Of a stretch of DNA of 64,000 nt, positions 34,501 to 42,784 are shown piece by piece (within the stretch, counting starts at the first letter, position 1; each line of letters starts with the position of its first letter). The position numbers and the translations under genes are program-made. Location of the stretch: positions 5,542,001 to 5,606,000 of the forward strand of contig NZ_CP095376.1 of assembly GCF_023008405.1 (NCBI RefSeq), given 5' to 3'. The notes under the pieces were generated by a model, which saw only the letters and a program-made list of their open reading frames with translations, was not told where the DNA came from and did not search any database. The stretch comes from Amycolatopsis sp. FBCC-B4732. Lineage in GTDB: Bacteria; Actinomycetota; Actinomycetes; Mycobacteriales; Pseudonocardiaceae.

Positions 34501-35784
34501 CTGGTGGTGCACCTTGTCGAACGCGCGCGCCACCTCGCCGACCTCGTCGTCGGTCTGCACCGGGACCGGCCGGACGTCGGTGCCCTGCGCGCGGCCCTCC
34601 TGGATGTTGCGGACGGCCTCCGGCAGCGCGTTCTCGGCGACGTCGAGGGCGCTGCGGCGCAGCACCTTCAGCGAGCGCAGCAGCTGGCGGGTGATGAGGA
34701 AGACGACCGCGACGGCGAGCACCATCGCGCCGAACAGCAGCACGGCGAGCAGGCCCGCACCGCTGCTGGACTCGTCGACCAGCTCCGCCGACGTCGCCGA
34801 CGCCGCCCCGCCGAGCCGGTCGGCGACCTGCCCGATCTGCGTGCGCATCGCGCCGGACGCGGCGTTCCAGTCCTGGGGCGACAGCGTCCGGAAGGCGTCG
34901 TCGACCGCGCCGCTCGGCGCGTTCAGCACCGACTCGACCATCCGGGCGCGGCTCTGCGCCTGCGAGCCTTCGGCGATGGCCGCGAAGTCGCGCTGCAGCG
35001 TGTCGCCCGCCGCGGAGCGGAAGTCGACGAGCCGGTCGCCGAGGCGCAGCTCGGCGGCGCGGAGGGTGGCGAGCTCGCTCGGCGACAGCCCGGCGCGCGC
35101 GATGCCGAAGGACACCAGCGCCTGGCTGACCGACACCTGCTCGCCCGCGACGAGGAGCTCGTGCAGCCCGGCGGGGGTGCCGCCGAGCGTGCCGTCACCG
35201 GCGCCCGCGGTGGCCGCGGTGTCGAGGGCGACGAGCGGCTTCGCGAGGTCGGAGAACGCCGTGATGGCCTGGCCGGGGTCGAGCTGGCCGCCGTCGACCT
35301 GGCGGCGCAGGAAGTCGAGGTTGCCCAGCTGCGAGGTGGCGGCGCCGGCGGCACCCGCGACGCCCGGTTCGATGGCGGCCGCGCGGGACTGGGCGGCGGT
35401 GAACGGGCCGACCGCCGCGTCGGTGGCCTTGCGGGCCGCCGCGAGTTCGGGGGTGCCGCCGACGGTGCCGTCGGTCAGCATCGCCGCGGTGACCGTGCGC
35501 TCCTGCTGCAGGGCGCCGGTGAGCGCGCGGACCTGGCCGCCGAGCGCGACGAGCCGGTCGAGCCGCTGGTATTCGTCCGAGCGGCCGACCTGGGCCGCGA
35601 TCGTCGTGATGCCGAGCACCAGCGCGATGACGATGGGCACGACGGTGACGGCCGAAAGCTTGACGGGGAGGCTCCAGTCGCGCCAGTGCACGAGCGCGTG
35701 CCACAGGGCCTTCCCCTTCGACCGCCGGGGCGCTCGGCCGAGCAGCTCCCCCACGGGCACCTGACCTTCTCCTGCAACGGTCAC
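31564..35784 (-). CDS. Conservon sensor histidine-kinase-like protein (CvnA type) with repeat tail
   Basis: A 1406-residue membrane sensor. Order: a short cytoplasmic start, TM helix (about 41-61, TVVPIVIALVLGITTIAA), an extracellular nitrate-sensor-like (NIT) helical region to about 345, TM helix 2 (LLAVLLFGAMVLAVAVVFLI), a HAMP-like linker, a dimerisation helix with LDHLATRMRRNNEN, and a HATPase domain with ELLDNATAFS and DKGIGM. The remaining ~600 residues are Pro/Gln/Gly-rich, including a long 13/26-residue repeat array. The GTG start has GGGAG eight bases upstream; the frame stays open 210 bases further. Kinase activity is unproven for this family. Confidence 0.88.
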   Translation of the reverse strand: MTVAGEGQVPVGELLGRAPRRSKGKALWHALVHWRDWSLPVKLSAVTVVPIVIALVLGITTIAAQVGRSDEYQRLDRLVALGGQVRALTGALQQERTVTAAMLTDGTVGGTPELAAARKATDAAVGPFTAAQSRAAAIEPGVAGAAGAATSQLGNLDFLRRQVDGGQLDPGQAITAFSDLAKPLVALDTAATAGAGDGTLGGTPAGLHELLVAGEQVSVSQALVSFGIARAGLSPSELATLRAAELRLGDRLVDFRSAAGDTLQRDFAAIAEGSQAQSRARMVESVLNAPSGAVDDAFRTLSPQDWNAASGAMRTQIGQVADRLGGAASATSAELVDESSSGAGLLAVLLFGAMVLAVAVVFLITRQLLRSLKVLRRSALDVAENALPEAVRNIQEGRAQGTDVRPVPVQTDDEVGEVARAFDKVHHQALRLATEQAAMRTGYGSVFVNLSRRSQSLVQRQLQLIEQLERDEEDADQLATLFQLDHLATRMRRNNENLMVLSGAEPGRRSGKPVGTTDMLRAAVSEIEQYQRVQVQPPPPARIVGYAASDLMRLVAELLDNATAFSAPETSVTVASRLGEDGSLNIDILDKGIGMNEAEVAEANTRLTEAGSVDLATSRRMGLFVVGRLASRHRIGVSLHGGKDIVGVRATVVVPADLVMPVTDGPATGPIGALQQHPASPAAGNRLPRRQVNGHSRPRPVVPQQPAMGEERWPSASDLAGLSDPRPPSDLEISGTALFAPLPKDDDTPPSPPRPTLPAVLPVPPQPPKQPKPDELPAGKDLFSANETTLSDWWRQATATPPAAPAPEPAPDRSETTPIFDEMLSAWFREDKPAAAPATPVTPAPSAPASAPSAEEPAAAEAEPQERRSWDFASDENFRTVQARSQAAPTAFTEAGLPRRRRGEQLMPGSAVPPPAAPTPAPSRPELPVRDPADVRGRLSSFQQGVTRGRQQARQSKPQAAGTEGATPATAAQPGTTAPARQPGGVASAFQPGAGDPAPQQAAGLSPAHQPGTDERAVGAPATQASADQSTGPQPETAAHQSASAAHPPTGTDRQPAGSQPNGLPQPRRQSPPAQSGQPGPGQAGALPNGLLQPGQAGAEPNGQSGPGQAGALPKGLLQPGQAGAEPNGQSGPGQAGALPNGLLQPGQAGAEPNGQSGAGQAGAEPNGQPGPGQAGALPNGLLPPGRPNGLPRPGQAGAQPNGLPQRGQAGAQPDGLLQPGQAGAQPNGVPQPIPPGAPDGLPQRGQTAPPPATDLHPPAQPPSDEPEVPTATGRPSTPPSSLPSRRGAGAETPETPEAPVPREETSAVEVTTEWNFGTDDGWRAVQAVSQSAPATFTSAGLPRRRRGEQLLPGSAGPPTGATAPRPQRDAHDVRGRLRSFQQGIERGRHRTAQAAETNHETLEGE
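32090..32570 (-). repeat. 39/78-bp in-frame tandem repeat in the kinase tail
   Basis: Units of 39 bp encode PGQAGALPNGLLQ or PGQAGAEPNGQSG. They alternate as a 78-bp higher-order unit, with anchors at 32355, 32433 and 32511 exactly 78 bases apart, and another at 32238, which is 117 bases earlier. Edge copies are degenerate. The period keeps the reading frame. Confidence 0.9.
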
Positions 35785-36763
35785 GTGAGTGACTCCCTGT
35801 CCGGCGTCATGAATCCGCGTCGGCGGCGCGGCGTGCCGGCTCGCGGCGGGCGCCCGGACGGCCGCGCCGTCCGCACCCTGCCACTTCGCCGTCGCCCTCG
35901 CTCGCCCCCGGCAGCCCCGCCGTCCGCGCGTCCGTTTCCGGGCAGGCACCACCCCGACGTCCCGTGCAAGGGACTGTGCACGTGCACGTCGCAAGTTGCG
36001 TTCTGCACGGTTGTCGAGATCAACTTTATCGGTGCCAATCGATCGCTGCGGTCAGCTGGGCCAAAGAATCGTACCCCCGCGGTCGGGCCGGTCAATTTTG
36101 TCGTCCGCTCGGGCGCTGACCTGCGAAAAGCGGAGCACCGGCCGAGAACCCCGCCGATCCCGCTCCCAAAGGGGGAATTCCGGTTACCGGACACGCCTCA
36201 CCCAGGCATCCAGTCGTCACCCGATTAGTCCAGACAGGGGAGCAGCATACCTCGGACGATCTACACTCTGTACCCCCAACGGGTGGGTCAAGTCTCAAGA
36301 TGTGCCCGATCTTGTGGCGTTGCGGCCTGCCGTGACCCGACCTGGTGATTTCTGACGAGAACCCGCGCCCACCAGTGGATCTTCGCCGCCACGCCCGCCG
36401 CGAGAGGACCCTCTTCGGCGCTATCGGACCTTACTTCGCCTACCCGGAGTGATCGAAGGTCACCCGAGCCCCGCCCGGTTACCTCGTTCGCCGCAGCGTA
36501 GGCCGAACGCGACAACGTCGCGTCACAATTCTTCTCATCATTACGAGTGATCTGCCCGTGATCTCGCCACCGAAAGCGCATTCGACGGATTCGACGGGAA
36601 ACCGAATACCCGGCGCTGCCGGACCCGGAACCGCCCGGCCGCCTTCGGACTCCGCCGGACGGCGTAGTTACGATGTTCGCCTCGCAGACCGCAAGGGCGG
36701 CCGGCGCCCCGCCGCGGGGCACCGCGTCCCGCCGCCACGCCAGGCTCTCTGCCGGAGGCACCC
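35785..36763. other. Long intergenic region between conservon and DUF485/ActP genes
   Basis: These 979 bases separate divergent genes and contain no convincing CDS. Near the conservon start are two palindromes: GTGCACGTGCAC (35976-35987) and CGCAAGTTGCG (35990-36000), likely operator or promoter elements. GC is lower than average around 36000-36060 and 36520-36560, as expected for promoter DNA. TACGAT at 36669-36674 is a weak -10 candidate for the DUF485 operon. The size suggests complex regulation or an unrecognised small RNA; I see no tRNA. Confidence 0.5.
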
Positions 36764-37201
36764 ATGTACGACGTCGCGCGACCAGCGACGGGCAACGCCC
36801 TCGAGGAGACCGGCCGGATGCCGGCCCTCTTCAGCGGGGAGCGCCCGCCGGGCGCCCCGCAGCGGCGGCCCGCCGCCCCCACCGGCCCCGACTACACCGG
36901 GATCCAGGCCAGCCGCGAGTTCGTCGCGCTGCGCCGCCGGTTCCGCGGGTTCGTCTTCCCGATGAGCCTCGCCTTCTTCGCCTGGTACATGACGTACGTG
37001 CTGCTGGCCGCCTACGCGCACGACTTCATGAGCCGCAAGGTGTTCGGCCAGGTCAACGTCGGCATCGTGCTCGGCATCGGCCAGTTCGCCAGCACCGCGC
37101 TGGTCACCTGGCTCTACCTCCGCTACGCGCGCCGCCAGGTCGACCCCCGCGTGGCCGAGCTGCGCGCCCGCGCGGGCGTGCCGGAAGGGCCGCGCCGGTG
37201 A
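36764..37201 (+). CDS. DUF485 membrane protein
   Basis: A 145-residue protein whose C-terminal part is the DUF485 domain: ALRRRFRGFVFPMSLAFFAWY, then a second hydrophobic helix VNVGIVLGIGQFASTALVTWLYLRYA. This small two-helix subunit is regularly encoded before ActP-type symporters. An N-terminal proline-rich tail of about 45 residues is cytoplasmic. The ATG follows a GGAGGC site. Its TGA overlaps the GTG of the symporter gene, so the two are coupled. Confidence 0.9.
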   Translation: MYDVARPATGNALEETGRMPALFSGERPPGAPQRRPAAPTGPDYTGIQASREFVALRRRFRGFVFPMSLAFFAWYMTYVLLAAYAHDFMSRKVFGQVNVGIVLGIGQFASTALVTWLYLRYARRQVDPRVAELRARAGVPEGPRR

Positions 37202-38790
37202 CCGCCCTCGCCGCGGGCGGGGTGCCCGCCAGCAACCCGATCGTCAACACGGCCGTGTTCGCCCTGTTCGTCGCCATCACGCTTTACGTCGTCTACCGGG
37301 CCAGCAGCCGGAACTCGTCGACGTCGGACTACTACGCCGCGGGCAGCGCGTTCACCGGCCGCCAGAACGGCATCGCCCTCTCCGGCGACTTCCTGTCGGC
37401 GGCGTCCTTCCTCGGGATCGCCGGCGCCATCGCGATCCACGGCTACGACGGCTTCCTCTATTCGATCGGCTTCCTCGTCGCCTGGCTGGTCGACCTGCTG
37501 CTGATCGCCGAGCTGCTGCGCAACACCGGCCGCTTCACGATGGGCGACGTGCTCAGCTTCCGGATGAAGCAGCGCCCGGTCCGCGCGGCGGCCGCGACGT
37601 CGACGCTGGTCATCTCCTTCTTCTACATGCTGGCGCAGATGGCGGGCGCCGGCGGCCTGGTGGCGCTGCTGCTGAACGTGCACTCCAAGCTCGGCCAGGC
37701 GCTGGTGATCGGCGTCGTCGGGCTGGTCATGGTGCTGTACGTGCTGGTCGGCGGCATGAAGGGCACCACGTGGGTGCAGATCATCAAGGCGACCATCCTG
37801 CTGCTGTGCGGCGCGCTGCTCACCGTGTTCCTGTTCGGCAAGTTCGGCTTCTCGTTCTCGAACCTGCTCTCCTCGGCGGCCGAAAACAGCCCGCTCGGCG
37901 ACAAGCTCCTCGAGCCGGGCGGCTCGTACGGCAAGAACGGCACCACCAAGCTGGACTTCGTCTCGCTCGCGCTGGCGCTGGTCCTCGGCGCGGCGGCGCT
38001 GCCGCACGTGCTGATGCGCTTCTACACGGTGCCGAACTCCCGTGAGGCGCGGCGAAGCGTCGTCTGGGCGACGGCGTGCATGTTCCTCTTCTACCTGTGC
38101 ACGCTGGTGATCGGCTTCGGCGCGGCCGCACTGGTCGGCGCGGACGAAATCAAGGCCGCGCCCGGCGGCGAGAACTCGGCGGCGCCGCTGCTGGCCCTGC
38201 ACGTCGGCGGGACGCTGCTGCTGGGCATCATCGCCGCGGTCGCGTTCGCGACGATCCTCGCGGTCGTGGCCGGGCTGACGATCACTGCGTCGGCCTCGTT
38301 CGCCCACGACGTCTACGCGAACATCTTCAAGCGGGGCAAGGCGGAGCCGGCCGACGAGGTCCGGGTGGCGCGGCTGACCGCGATCGTCGTCGGGGTGTTC
38401 GCGATCGTCGGCGGCGTCCTGGCGAACGGGCAGAACATCGCGTTCCTGGTGGCGCTGGCGTTCGCGGTGGCGGCGTCGGCGAACCTCTCGACGCTGCTCT
38501 TCTCCTTGTTCTGGAAGCGGTTCAACACGACCGGCACGCTCTGGGGCATCTACGGCGGCCTGATCGCGTGCCTGCTGCTGGTGCTCTTTTCGCCGGTCGT
38601 CTCGGGCTCGCCGGACTCGATCTTCAAGGGCATCGACTTCGCCTGGTTCCCGCTGAAGAACCCGGGCCTGGTCTCGATCCCGTTCTCGTTCCTGTGCGGG
38701 TTCGTCGGCACGCTGGTCGGCAAGCCGAAGGCGGACGCCGAGAAGCAGGCCGAGATGGAAGTCCGTTCCCTCACCGGCATCGGCAGCTGA
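37198..38790 (+). CDS. ActP-like sodium:solute (acetate/monocarboxylate) symporter
   Basis: A 530-residue member of the SSS family with about 13 membrane helices. Typical segments are STSDYYAAGSAFTGRQNGIALSGDFLSAASFLGI, VGGMKGTTWVQIIKA and AALPHVLMRFYTVPNSREARRSV. It likely imports acetate or another short monocarboxylate with Na+. The GTG start is set by overlap with the DUF485 stop. The substrate is inferred from the family and the DUF485 partner; other organic acids are possible. Confidence 0.88.
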   Translation: MTALAAGGVPASNPIVNTAVFALFVAITLYVVYRASSRNSSTSDYYAAGSAFTGRQNGIALSGDFLSAASFLGIAGAIAIHGYDGFLYSIGFLVAWLVDLLLIAELLRNTGRFTMGDVLSFRMKQRPVRAAAATSTLVISFFYMLAQMAGAGGLVALLLNVHSKLGQALVIGVVGLVMVLYVLVGGMKGTTWVQIIKATILLLCGALLTVFLFGKFGFSFSNLLSSAAENSPLGDKLLEPGGSYGKNGTTKLDFVSLALALVLGAAALPHVLMRFYTVPNSREARRSVVWATACMFLFYLCTLVIGFGAAALVGADEIKAAPGGENSAAPLLALHVGGTLLLGIIAAVAFATILAVVAGLTITASASFAHDVYANIFKRGKAEPADEVRVARLTAIVVGVFAIVGGVLANGQNIAFLVALAFAVAASANLSTLLFSLFWKRFNTTGTLWGIYGGLIACLLLVLFSPVVSGSPDSIFKGIDFAWFPLKNPGLVSIPFSFLCGFVGTLVGKPKADAEKQAEMEVRSLTGIGS

Positions 38791-38811
38791 GCCCCGCCTG
38801 GGCGGCCTGCG

Positions 38812-39378
38812 TCAGACGCGCAGGCCGTCCAGGATCACGGCCAGCACCCGCCTGCCGTCCTCCGGGCTGCAGTTGCGCACCGCCATCCCCGCGCCGTGCC
38901 CCAGCCGCAGCACGTCGACGCCCTCGATGTCCGCGCGGATCAGCCCCGCGTCCTGAGCGGCGTCCACCAGCACCCCGGTCGCTTCGCGCAGCCGCTTCTG
39001 GCAGTACTGGAACGTCTCGGAGCCCGAGTCGATCGACTCCTTGAGGAACGTGGCCAGCTTGTGCCGCTCGACGACCCAGGTGACCTGGTCGGTCAGCCAC
39101 GCTTCCAGCGCCTCCCACGGCGGCAGCTCGTCGTGCAGCGCGAACGCGCGGTCGGCGAGCACTTCGATCTCGTCGCGGTAGACCGCTTCGAACAGCTTCT
39201 CGCGGGTCGGGAAGTGCCGGTAGAGCGTCCCGGCCCCGACTCCCGCCTTCTTGGCGACGTCGTCCAGCGGCACGTCGGGACCCTGCGCGGTGAAGAGCTG
39301 CTTCGCCGTCGCGACGATGCGCTCGTAGTTGCGCTTTGCGTCCGCCCGCATCGGACGGACCGCGTCACCACCCGGCAT
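38812..39378 (-). CDS. TetR-family regulator of the adjacent MFS transporter
   Basis: A 188-residue TetR repressor with VPLDDVAKKAGVGAGTLYRHFPTREKLFEAVY as the DNA-binding domain and a C-terminal effector domain ending in RRVLAVILDGLRV. The ATG has GGAGG upstream; the frame extends 105 bases earlier but into operator DNA. It is divergent from an MFS exporter, with three matching palindromes between them, so it very likely represses both itself and the exporter. Confidence 0.88.
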   Translation of the reverse strand: MPGGDAVRPMRADAKRNYERIVATAKQLFTAQGPDVPLDDVAKKAGVGAGTLYRHFPTREKLFEAVYRDEIEVLADRAFALHDELPPWEALEAWLTDQVTWVVERHKLATFLKESIDSGSETFQYCQKRLREATGVLVDAAQDAGLIRADIEGVDVLRLGHGAGMAVRNCSPEDGRRVLAVILDGLRV

Positions 39379-39401
39379 CCCGGCCTCCTCACCACGTAAC
39401 C

Positions 39402-39481
39402 GGAGAGATTCTCCGAATTCACTTGCGCATCCGGAGACGCTCTCCATATTATCGCGTCGTGTCCAAGTGGAGAAACTCTCC
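39402..39481. promoter_or_regulatory. Three TetR-type operators, GGAGANNNTCTCC
   Basis: Exact copies of GGAGA-N3-TCTCC lie at 39402-39414, 39433-39445 and 39469-39481, centred 31 and 36 bases apart. The third is within the larger palindrome AAGTGGAG-N5-CTCCACTT. They fill the region between the TetR and MFS genes and are the probable binding sites of the TetR protein. Confidence 0.85.
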
Positions 39482-39514
39482 ACTTACCTTCGTGCTCCTT
39501 TGGGGGAGTATCCC

Positions 39515-40966
39515 TTGTCGCAGCAAACGCTCCACCGCGCGCCCGTCCCGGCGCCGGCCCACCGCAGCGGGCTGGTCCTCGCGATCATCCTGACCTGCCA
39601 GCTCATGCTCATCCTCGACGCGACCGTGATGAACGTCGCACTCCCGCGCATCCAGGCCGACCTGGGGTTTTCCCCCACCGGCCTGTCCTGGGTGATGACC
39701 GCCTACAGCCTCGTCTTCGGCGGCCTGCTGCTGCTCGGCGGCCGGGCGGGCGACCTGTTCGGGCGGCGCCGGATGTTCGTCGCGGGCACCGCGCTGTTCA
39801 CCCTCGCCTCGCTGGCCGGCGGCCTCGCCGACTCGGCCGCGCTGCTCATCGCCGCCCGCGTCCTGCAGGGCGTCGGCGCCGCCATGGCCGGGCCGAGCAC
39901 CCTGGCCCTGGTCACCACGACGTTCACCGAGGCCAAGGCCCGCGTCCGGGCGCTCGCGCTGTTCTCCGCGATGTCCAGCGGCGGCTTCGCGATCGGCCTG
40001 ATCGTCGGCGGCCTGCTCACCGAGTGGATCTCGTGGCGCGCCGCGCTGTTCATCAACGTCCCGTTCGGGCTGGCGATCGTGCTCCTCGCCCCGAGGTTCG
40101 TCCCCGAGCCGCCCCGCCGGCGGGCCCACCTGGACCTGCCCGGCGCGATCACCGGCACCTTCGGCGTCGGCGCGCTCGTGTTCGCCTTCACCCACGCCGC
40201 GTCCGACGGCTGGGGCAGCCCGGTGACGCTCGGCTCGCTCGCCGGCGGCCTGGCGCTGCTGACGGCGTTCGTCGTGATCGAAGCCCGGACCGCGTTGCCG
40301 CTGGTCCCGCTGCGCCTGTTCGCCGACCGCAACCGCAGCGCGGCCTACGTCAACTTCTTCCTCGGCCCGATGGCGATGATGTCGATGTTCTTCTTCCTGA
40401 CGCAGTTCATGCAGGACATCCGGCACTACGCCGCGCTGGCCACCGGGTTCGCGTTCCTGCCGATGGCGGCGCTGATCTTCACCATGAGCCGGCTCGTGCC
40501 GCGGCTGCTCCCCCGCTACGGGCCGAAGCCGCTCGCGATCACCGGTTCGCTGATGATGGTCGCGGGCGTCGGCTGGCTCGCCACGCTCACCACGAGCAGC
40601 GCGTACTTCCCCGCGTTGCTGGGTCCGCTGCTGCTCATGGGGCTCGGCGCCGGGCTGGCGTTCGCGCCGCTCAACGTGATCGTGATGGCCACGGTGCCCA
40701 GCGAGGACGCGGGCGCGGCGGGCGGCGTGCTGCAGACGATGCAGCAGGTCGGCAGCACGCTCGGCCTGGCCGTGCTGATCACCGTGTTCGGCTCGGTCAC
40801 CCGCTCGGCGGGCTCGGCGGGCTCGGCGGGCTCGGCGGGCGCCCAGCTGACGGTCGACGGGATGACCGCCGCGTTCGGGACGGCCGCGGTGTTCGCGGCC
40901 TGCACGTTCCTGGTGGCGCTGACGTTCCGCCGCCAGGCCGCGGCTACAGCTTCTGCCCGGCCTTGA
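39515..40966 (+). CDS. DHA2-family MFS drug exporter
   Basis: A 483-residue 14-helix major-facilitator exporter. Motif A-like GGRAGDLFGRRRMF follows helix 2, and the first helix shows LILDATVMNVALPRIQADLGFS, the DHA2 motif D1. The start is a TTG with GGGGGAG six bases upstream; earlier GTG codons in frame fall in the operator. Between the last two helices is a run of Ser-Ala-Gly made by a 9-bp microsatellite. Control by the divergent TetR protein suggests inducible export of a toxic compound; the substrate is unknown. Confidence 0.88.
   Translation: MSQQTLHRAPVPAPAHRSGLVLAIILTCQLMLILDATVMNVALPRIQADLGFSPTGLSWVMTAYSLVFGGLLLLGGRAGDLFGRRRMFVAGTALFTLASLAGGLADSAALLIAARVLQGVGAAMAGPSTLALVTTTFTEAKARVRALALFSAMSSGGFAIGLIVGGLLTEWISWRAALFINVPFGLAIVLLAPRFVPEPPRRRAHLDLPGAITGTFGVGALVFAFTHAASDGWGSPVTLGSLAGGLALLTAFVVIEARTALPLVPLRLFADRNRSAAYVNFFLGPMAMMSMFFFLTQFMQDIRHYAALATGFAFLPMAALIFTMSRLVPRLLPRYGPKPLAITGSLMMVAGVGWLATLTTSSAYFPALLGPLLLMGLGAGLAFAPLNVIVMATVPSEDAGAAGGVLQTMQQVGSTLGLAVLITVFGSVTRSAGSAGSAGSAGAQLTVDGMTAAFGTAAVFAACTFLVALTFRRQAAATASARP
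40802..40837 (+). repeat. 9-bp microsatellite in the MFS gene
   Basis: Four near-perfect tandem copies of a 9-base unit (GGCTCGGCG; the first has one change) encode Ser-Ala-Gly repeats in the loop before the last membrane helix. Length changes would be in frame. Confidence 0.8.
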
Positions 40967-41285
40967 CCTTGTGCGTCACCCGGCGCTCGACGAGGAACGA
41001 GACGAACGGGACGCAACCGGCCAGCAGCACCAGCACGGTGCCCTTGATCGACCAGCGGGCCTTGATCGCCAGGTCGATGGTCAGCACCAGGTAGATCATG
41101 TAGAGGACGCCGTGGATGGGCGAGTACACCGCAGACGGCGTCGGGTTGTCGAAGCCGTAGCGCAGCACCATCACGAAGCAGAGGCCGAGCAGCCCGACGC
41201 CGGTGACGTAGGCGGCGGTCCGGAACCGGACCAGGGGGCCGGCGAGCGGCACCGCTGTCCGGGCGCCTTCGGTGCTGGTGGTCAT
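40944..41285 (-). CDS. DUF3817 integral membrane protein
   Basis: A 113-residue protein with three membrane helices (about 25-43, 57-75 and 81-99) and the family stretch YSPIHGVLYMIYLVLTIDLA. DUF3817 proteins are small inner-membrane proteins of unknown role. Its 3' end overlaps the convergent MFS gene by 23 bases. The next gene upstream on this strand is a small membrane protein ten bases away, so the two are probably co-transcribed. Confidence 0.88.
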   Translation of the reverse strand: MTTSTEGARTAVPLAGPLVRFRTAAYVTGVGLLGLCFVMVLRYGFDNPTPSAVYSPIHGVLYMIYLVLTIDLAIKARWSIKGTVLVLLAGCVPFVSFLVERRVTHKVKAGQKL

Positions 41286-41295
41286 CGGGTCGTCC

Positions 41296-41688
41296 TCACT
41301 CTGCGGCCTGCTGGTCGCGGGCGTTCAGCTCGCGCAGGTAACGGTTGTACGCGGCCAGCTCCTCGTCCTCGTCCGAGACGTGGGTGTCCGGACGGGGGCG
41401 GGGGGCGGGCACTTCGGCGACGGGCGCCGGCTTCTCGTCCGCGGTGCCGTCGGCTTCGGCCTTCAGGCGCAGCTGGCGGATCCGCCAGAACATGAAAGCC
41501 GGGAAGAGCCCGAACAGCGGCCACTGCAGGACGTAGCCGAGGTTCTGGAAGGTGCCGTTCGCCGAGGTGAAGCGGTCCCACTGCCACCAGGCGAGCCCGC
41601 AGCAGACGAGCAGGCTCACCAGGCACGTCGCGGCGATCGCGATCCGGCGCCCCCAGGGGGACGCGGCCGGCGGAGGAGTGGCTGGCAC
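41296..41688 (-). CDS. Small two-helix membrane protein
   Basis: A 130-residue protein with two membrane helices (about 15-31 and 49-66) joined by WWQWDRFTSANGTFQNLGYVL, followed by a charged cytoplasmic tail with EDEELAAYNRYLRELNA. This layout is conserved in actinobacteria, but I know no function. The start is uncertain: the GTG chosen lacks a Shine-Dalgarno site but has TAGCGT seven bases upstream, consistent with a leaderless message. It lies ten bases before the DUF3817 gene, likely as one operon. Confidence 0.72.
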   Translation of the reverse strand: MPATPPPAASPWGRRIAIAATCLVSLLVCCGLAWWQWDRFTSANGTFQNLGYVLQWPLFGLFPAFMFWRIRQLRLKAEADGTADEKPAPVAEVPAPRPRPDTHVSDEDEELAAYNRYLRELNARDQQAAE

Positions 41689-41753
41689 GGCGTCGACGCT
41701 AGCACTGGCCGGCTGAGCGGCGACGGCCGACCGCGTGCCGGGTGGCGCCGCTC

Positions 41754-42662
41754 TCAGCCCTGCTTGCGAACCGACTGGGCGCCCTTCGCGTAGCCGTCCG
41801 CGAGGCCGAATACCTTCTGCGCGTACTCCGTCGAGTTGTTGTACGACAGGATCCCGGCCCACCAGCCGCTCGGGCTCGCCATGTCGCGGCCGCCCGCGCA
41901 CAGGTAGCGGGCCGCCGCCAGGGCCGCGTCGTCGATCTGCTGGGGGTCGCCGAGGCCGTCGCCGTTGCCGTCGGAGGCCCACTTGCGCCAGGTGCTCGGG
42001 ATGAACTGCATCGGGCCGACCGCGCGGTCCACCCCGGCGTCGCCGTCGTAGCGGCCGCCGTCGGTGTCGCCGATCGCCTGGACGCCCGAAGAGCCGTCGA
42101 GCGGGACGCCGATGATCGGCTTGGACGGGCGGCCGTCCGCGCCGAGGACCGCGCCCGCGTACTGGCCGTGGTTCGACTCGATGCGGCCGATGCCGGCCAG
42201 CGTCGCCCACGAGATCTTGCACTTCGGCTGGTCCGCGCGCATCGCCAGCTCGGCGTTGCCGTACGCGGACAGCGCCCGCGCCGGGACGCCGGTCACGGCC
42301 GCGACCTGGCTCGCCCACTGCGACAGCGTGGCCGGGCCGGTACTGCGGGCCTGCTGCGGAGAAGTCTGCTGCTCGGCCCCGCCCGCGACGGCGCCACCGG
42401 CCGGGGCGACCGACCCCGGGCGGACGTCGGCCGCCTTGACCTGCAACGCGGGGATTTCGGTGGTGAGGGGGCTCGCCTCGGGCGTCGAAGCGCGGGTGAC
42501 GAGCCAGATCCCGCCGCCGGCCACGGCCAGCACGGCGAGGACCACGATCAGCCGGGTGAGCACGGCCACACCGGACGAGCGCGGTGCCGGTGCGGCGGGG
42601 GCGGCTTCCTCGACGCTCGCGTCGATCGGGTCGTCCTCGGTGTTTCCGGTACTGGTGCGCAC
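41754..42662 (-). CDS. Lytic murein transglycosylase (MltB-like, membrane anchored)
   Basis: A 302-residue cell-wall hydrolase. An N-terminal anchor helix (about 35-55, LTRLIVVLAVLAVAGGGIWL) is followed by a Pro/Ala/Gln-rich linker and a lytic-transglycosylase domain with GIGRIESNHGQYAG (Glu in the RIES motif is catalytic), VDRAVGPMQFIPSTWRKW and ILSYNNSTEYAQKVFGLADGY. It cleaves peptidoglycan glycan strands outside the membrane. The GTG start has CGGAG four to five bases upstream. Confidence 0.9.
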   Translation of the reverse strand: MRTSTGNTEDDPIDASVEEAAPAAPAPRSSGVAVLTRLIVVLAVLAVAGGGIWLVTRASTPEASPLTTEIPALQVKAADVRPGSVAPAGGAVAGGAEQQTSPQQARSTGPATLSQWASQVAAVTGVPARALSAYGNAELAMRADQPKCKISWATLAGIGRIESNHGQYAGAVLGADGRPSKPIIGVPLDGSSGVQAIGDTDGGRYDGDAGVDRAVGPMQFIPSTWRKWASDGNGDGLGDPQQIDDAALAAARYLCAGGRDMASPSGWWAGILSYNNSTEYAQKVFGLADGYAKGAQSVRKQG

Positions 42663-42784
42663 GTAACTCCGGTCCTCCAGCGTGGTGTCGACGAAGTGTC
42701 AACGAGCCCGCGCAGGTTAGCGTTACGCGGGTCGTCCCGATCGTCTCACCACACCGGATCACCCGGCCGAGTGAAAGCGTCCCG

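Noticed and set aside
34327..36228. A 633-codon plus-strand frame running into the conservon upstream region
   Set aside because: Most of it is antisense to the kinase sensor and HAMP regions, and the tail beyond 35784 has no start signal or recognisable protein.
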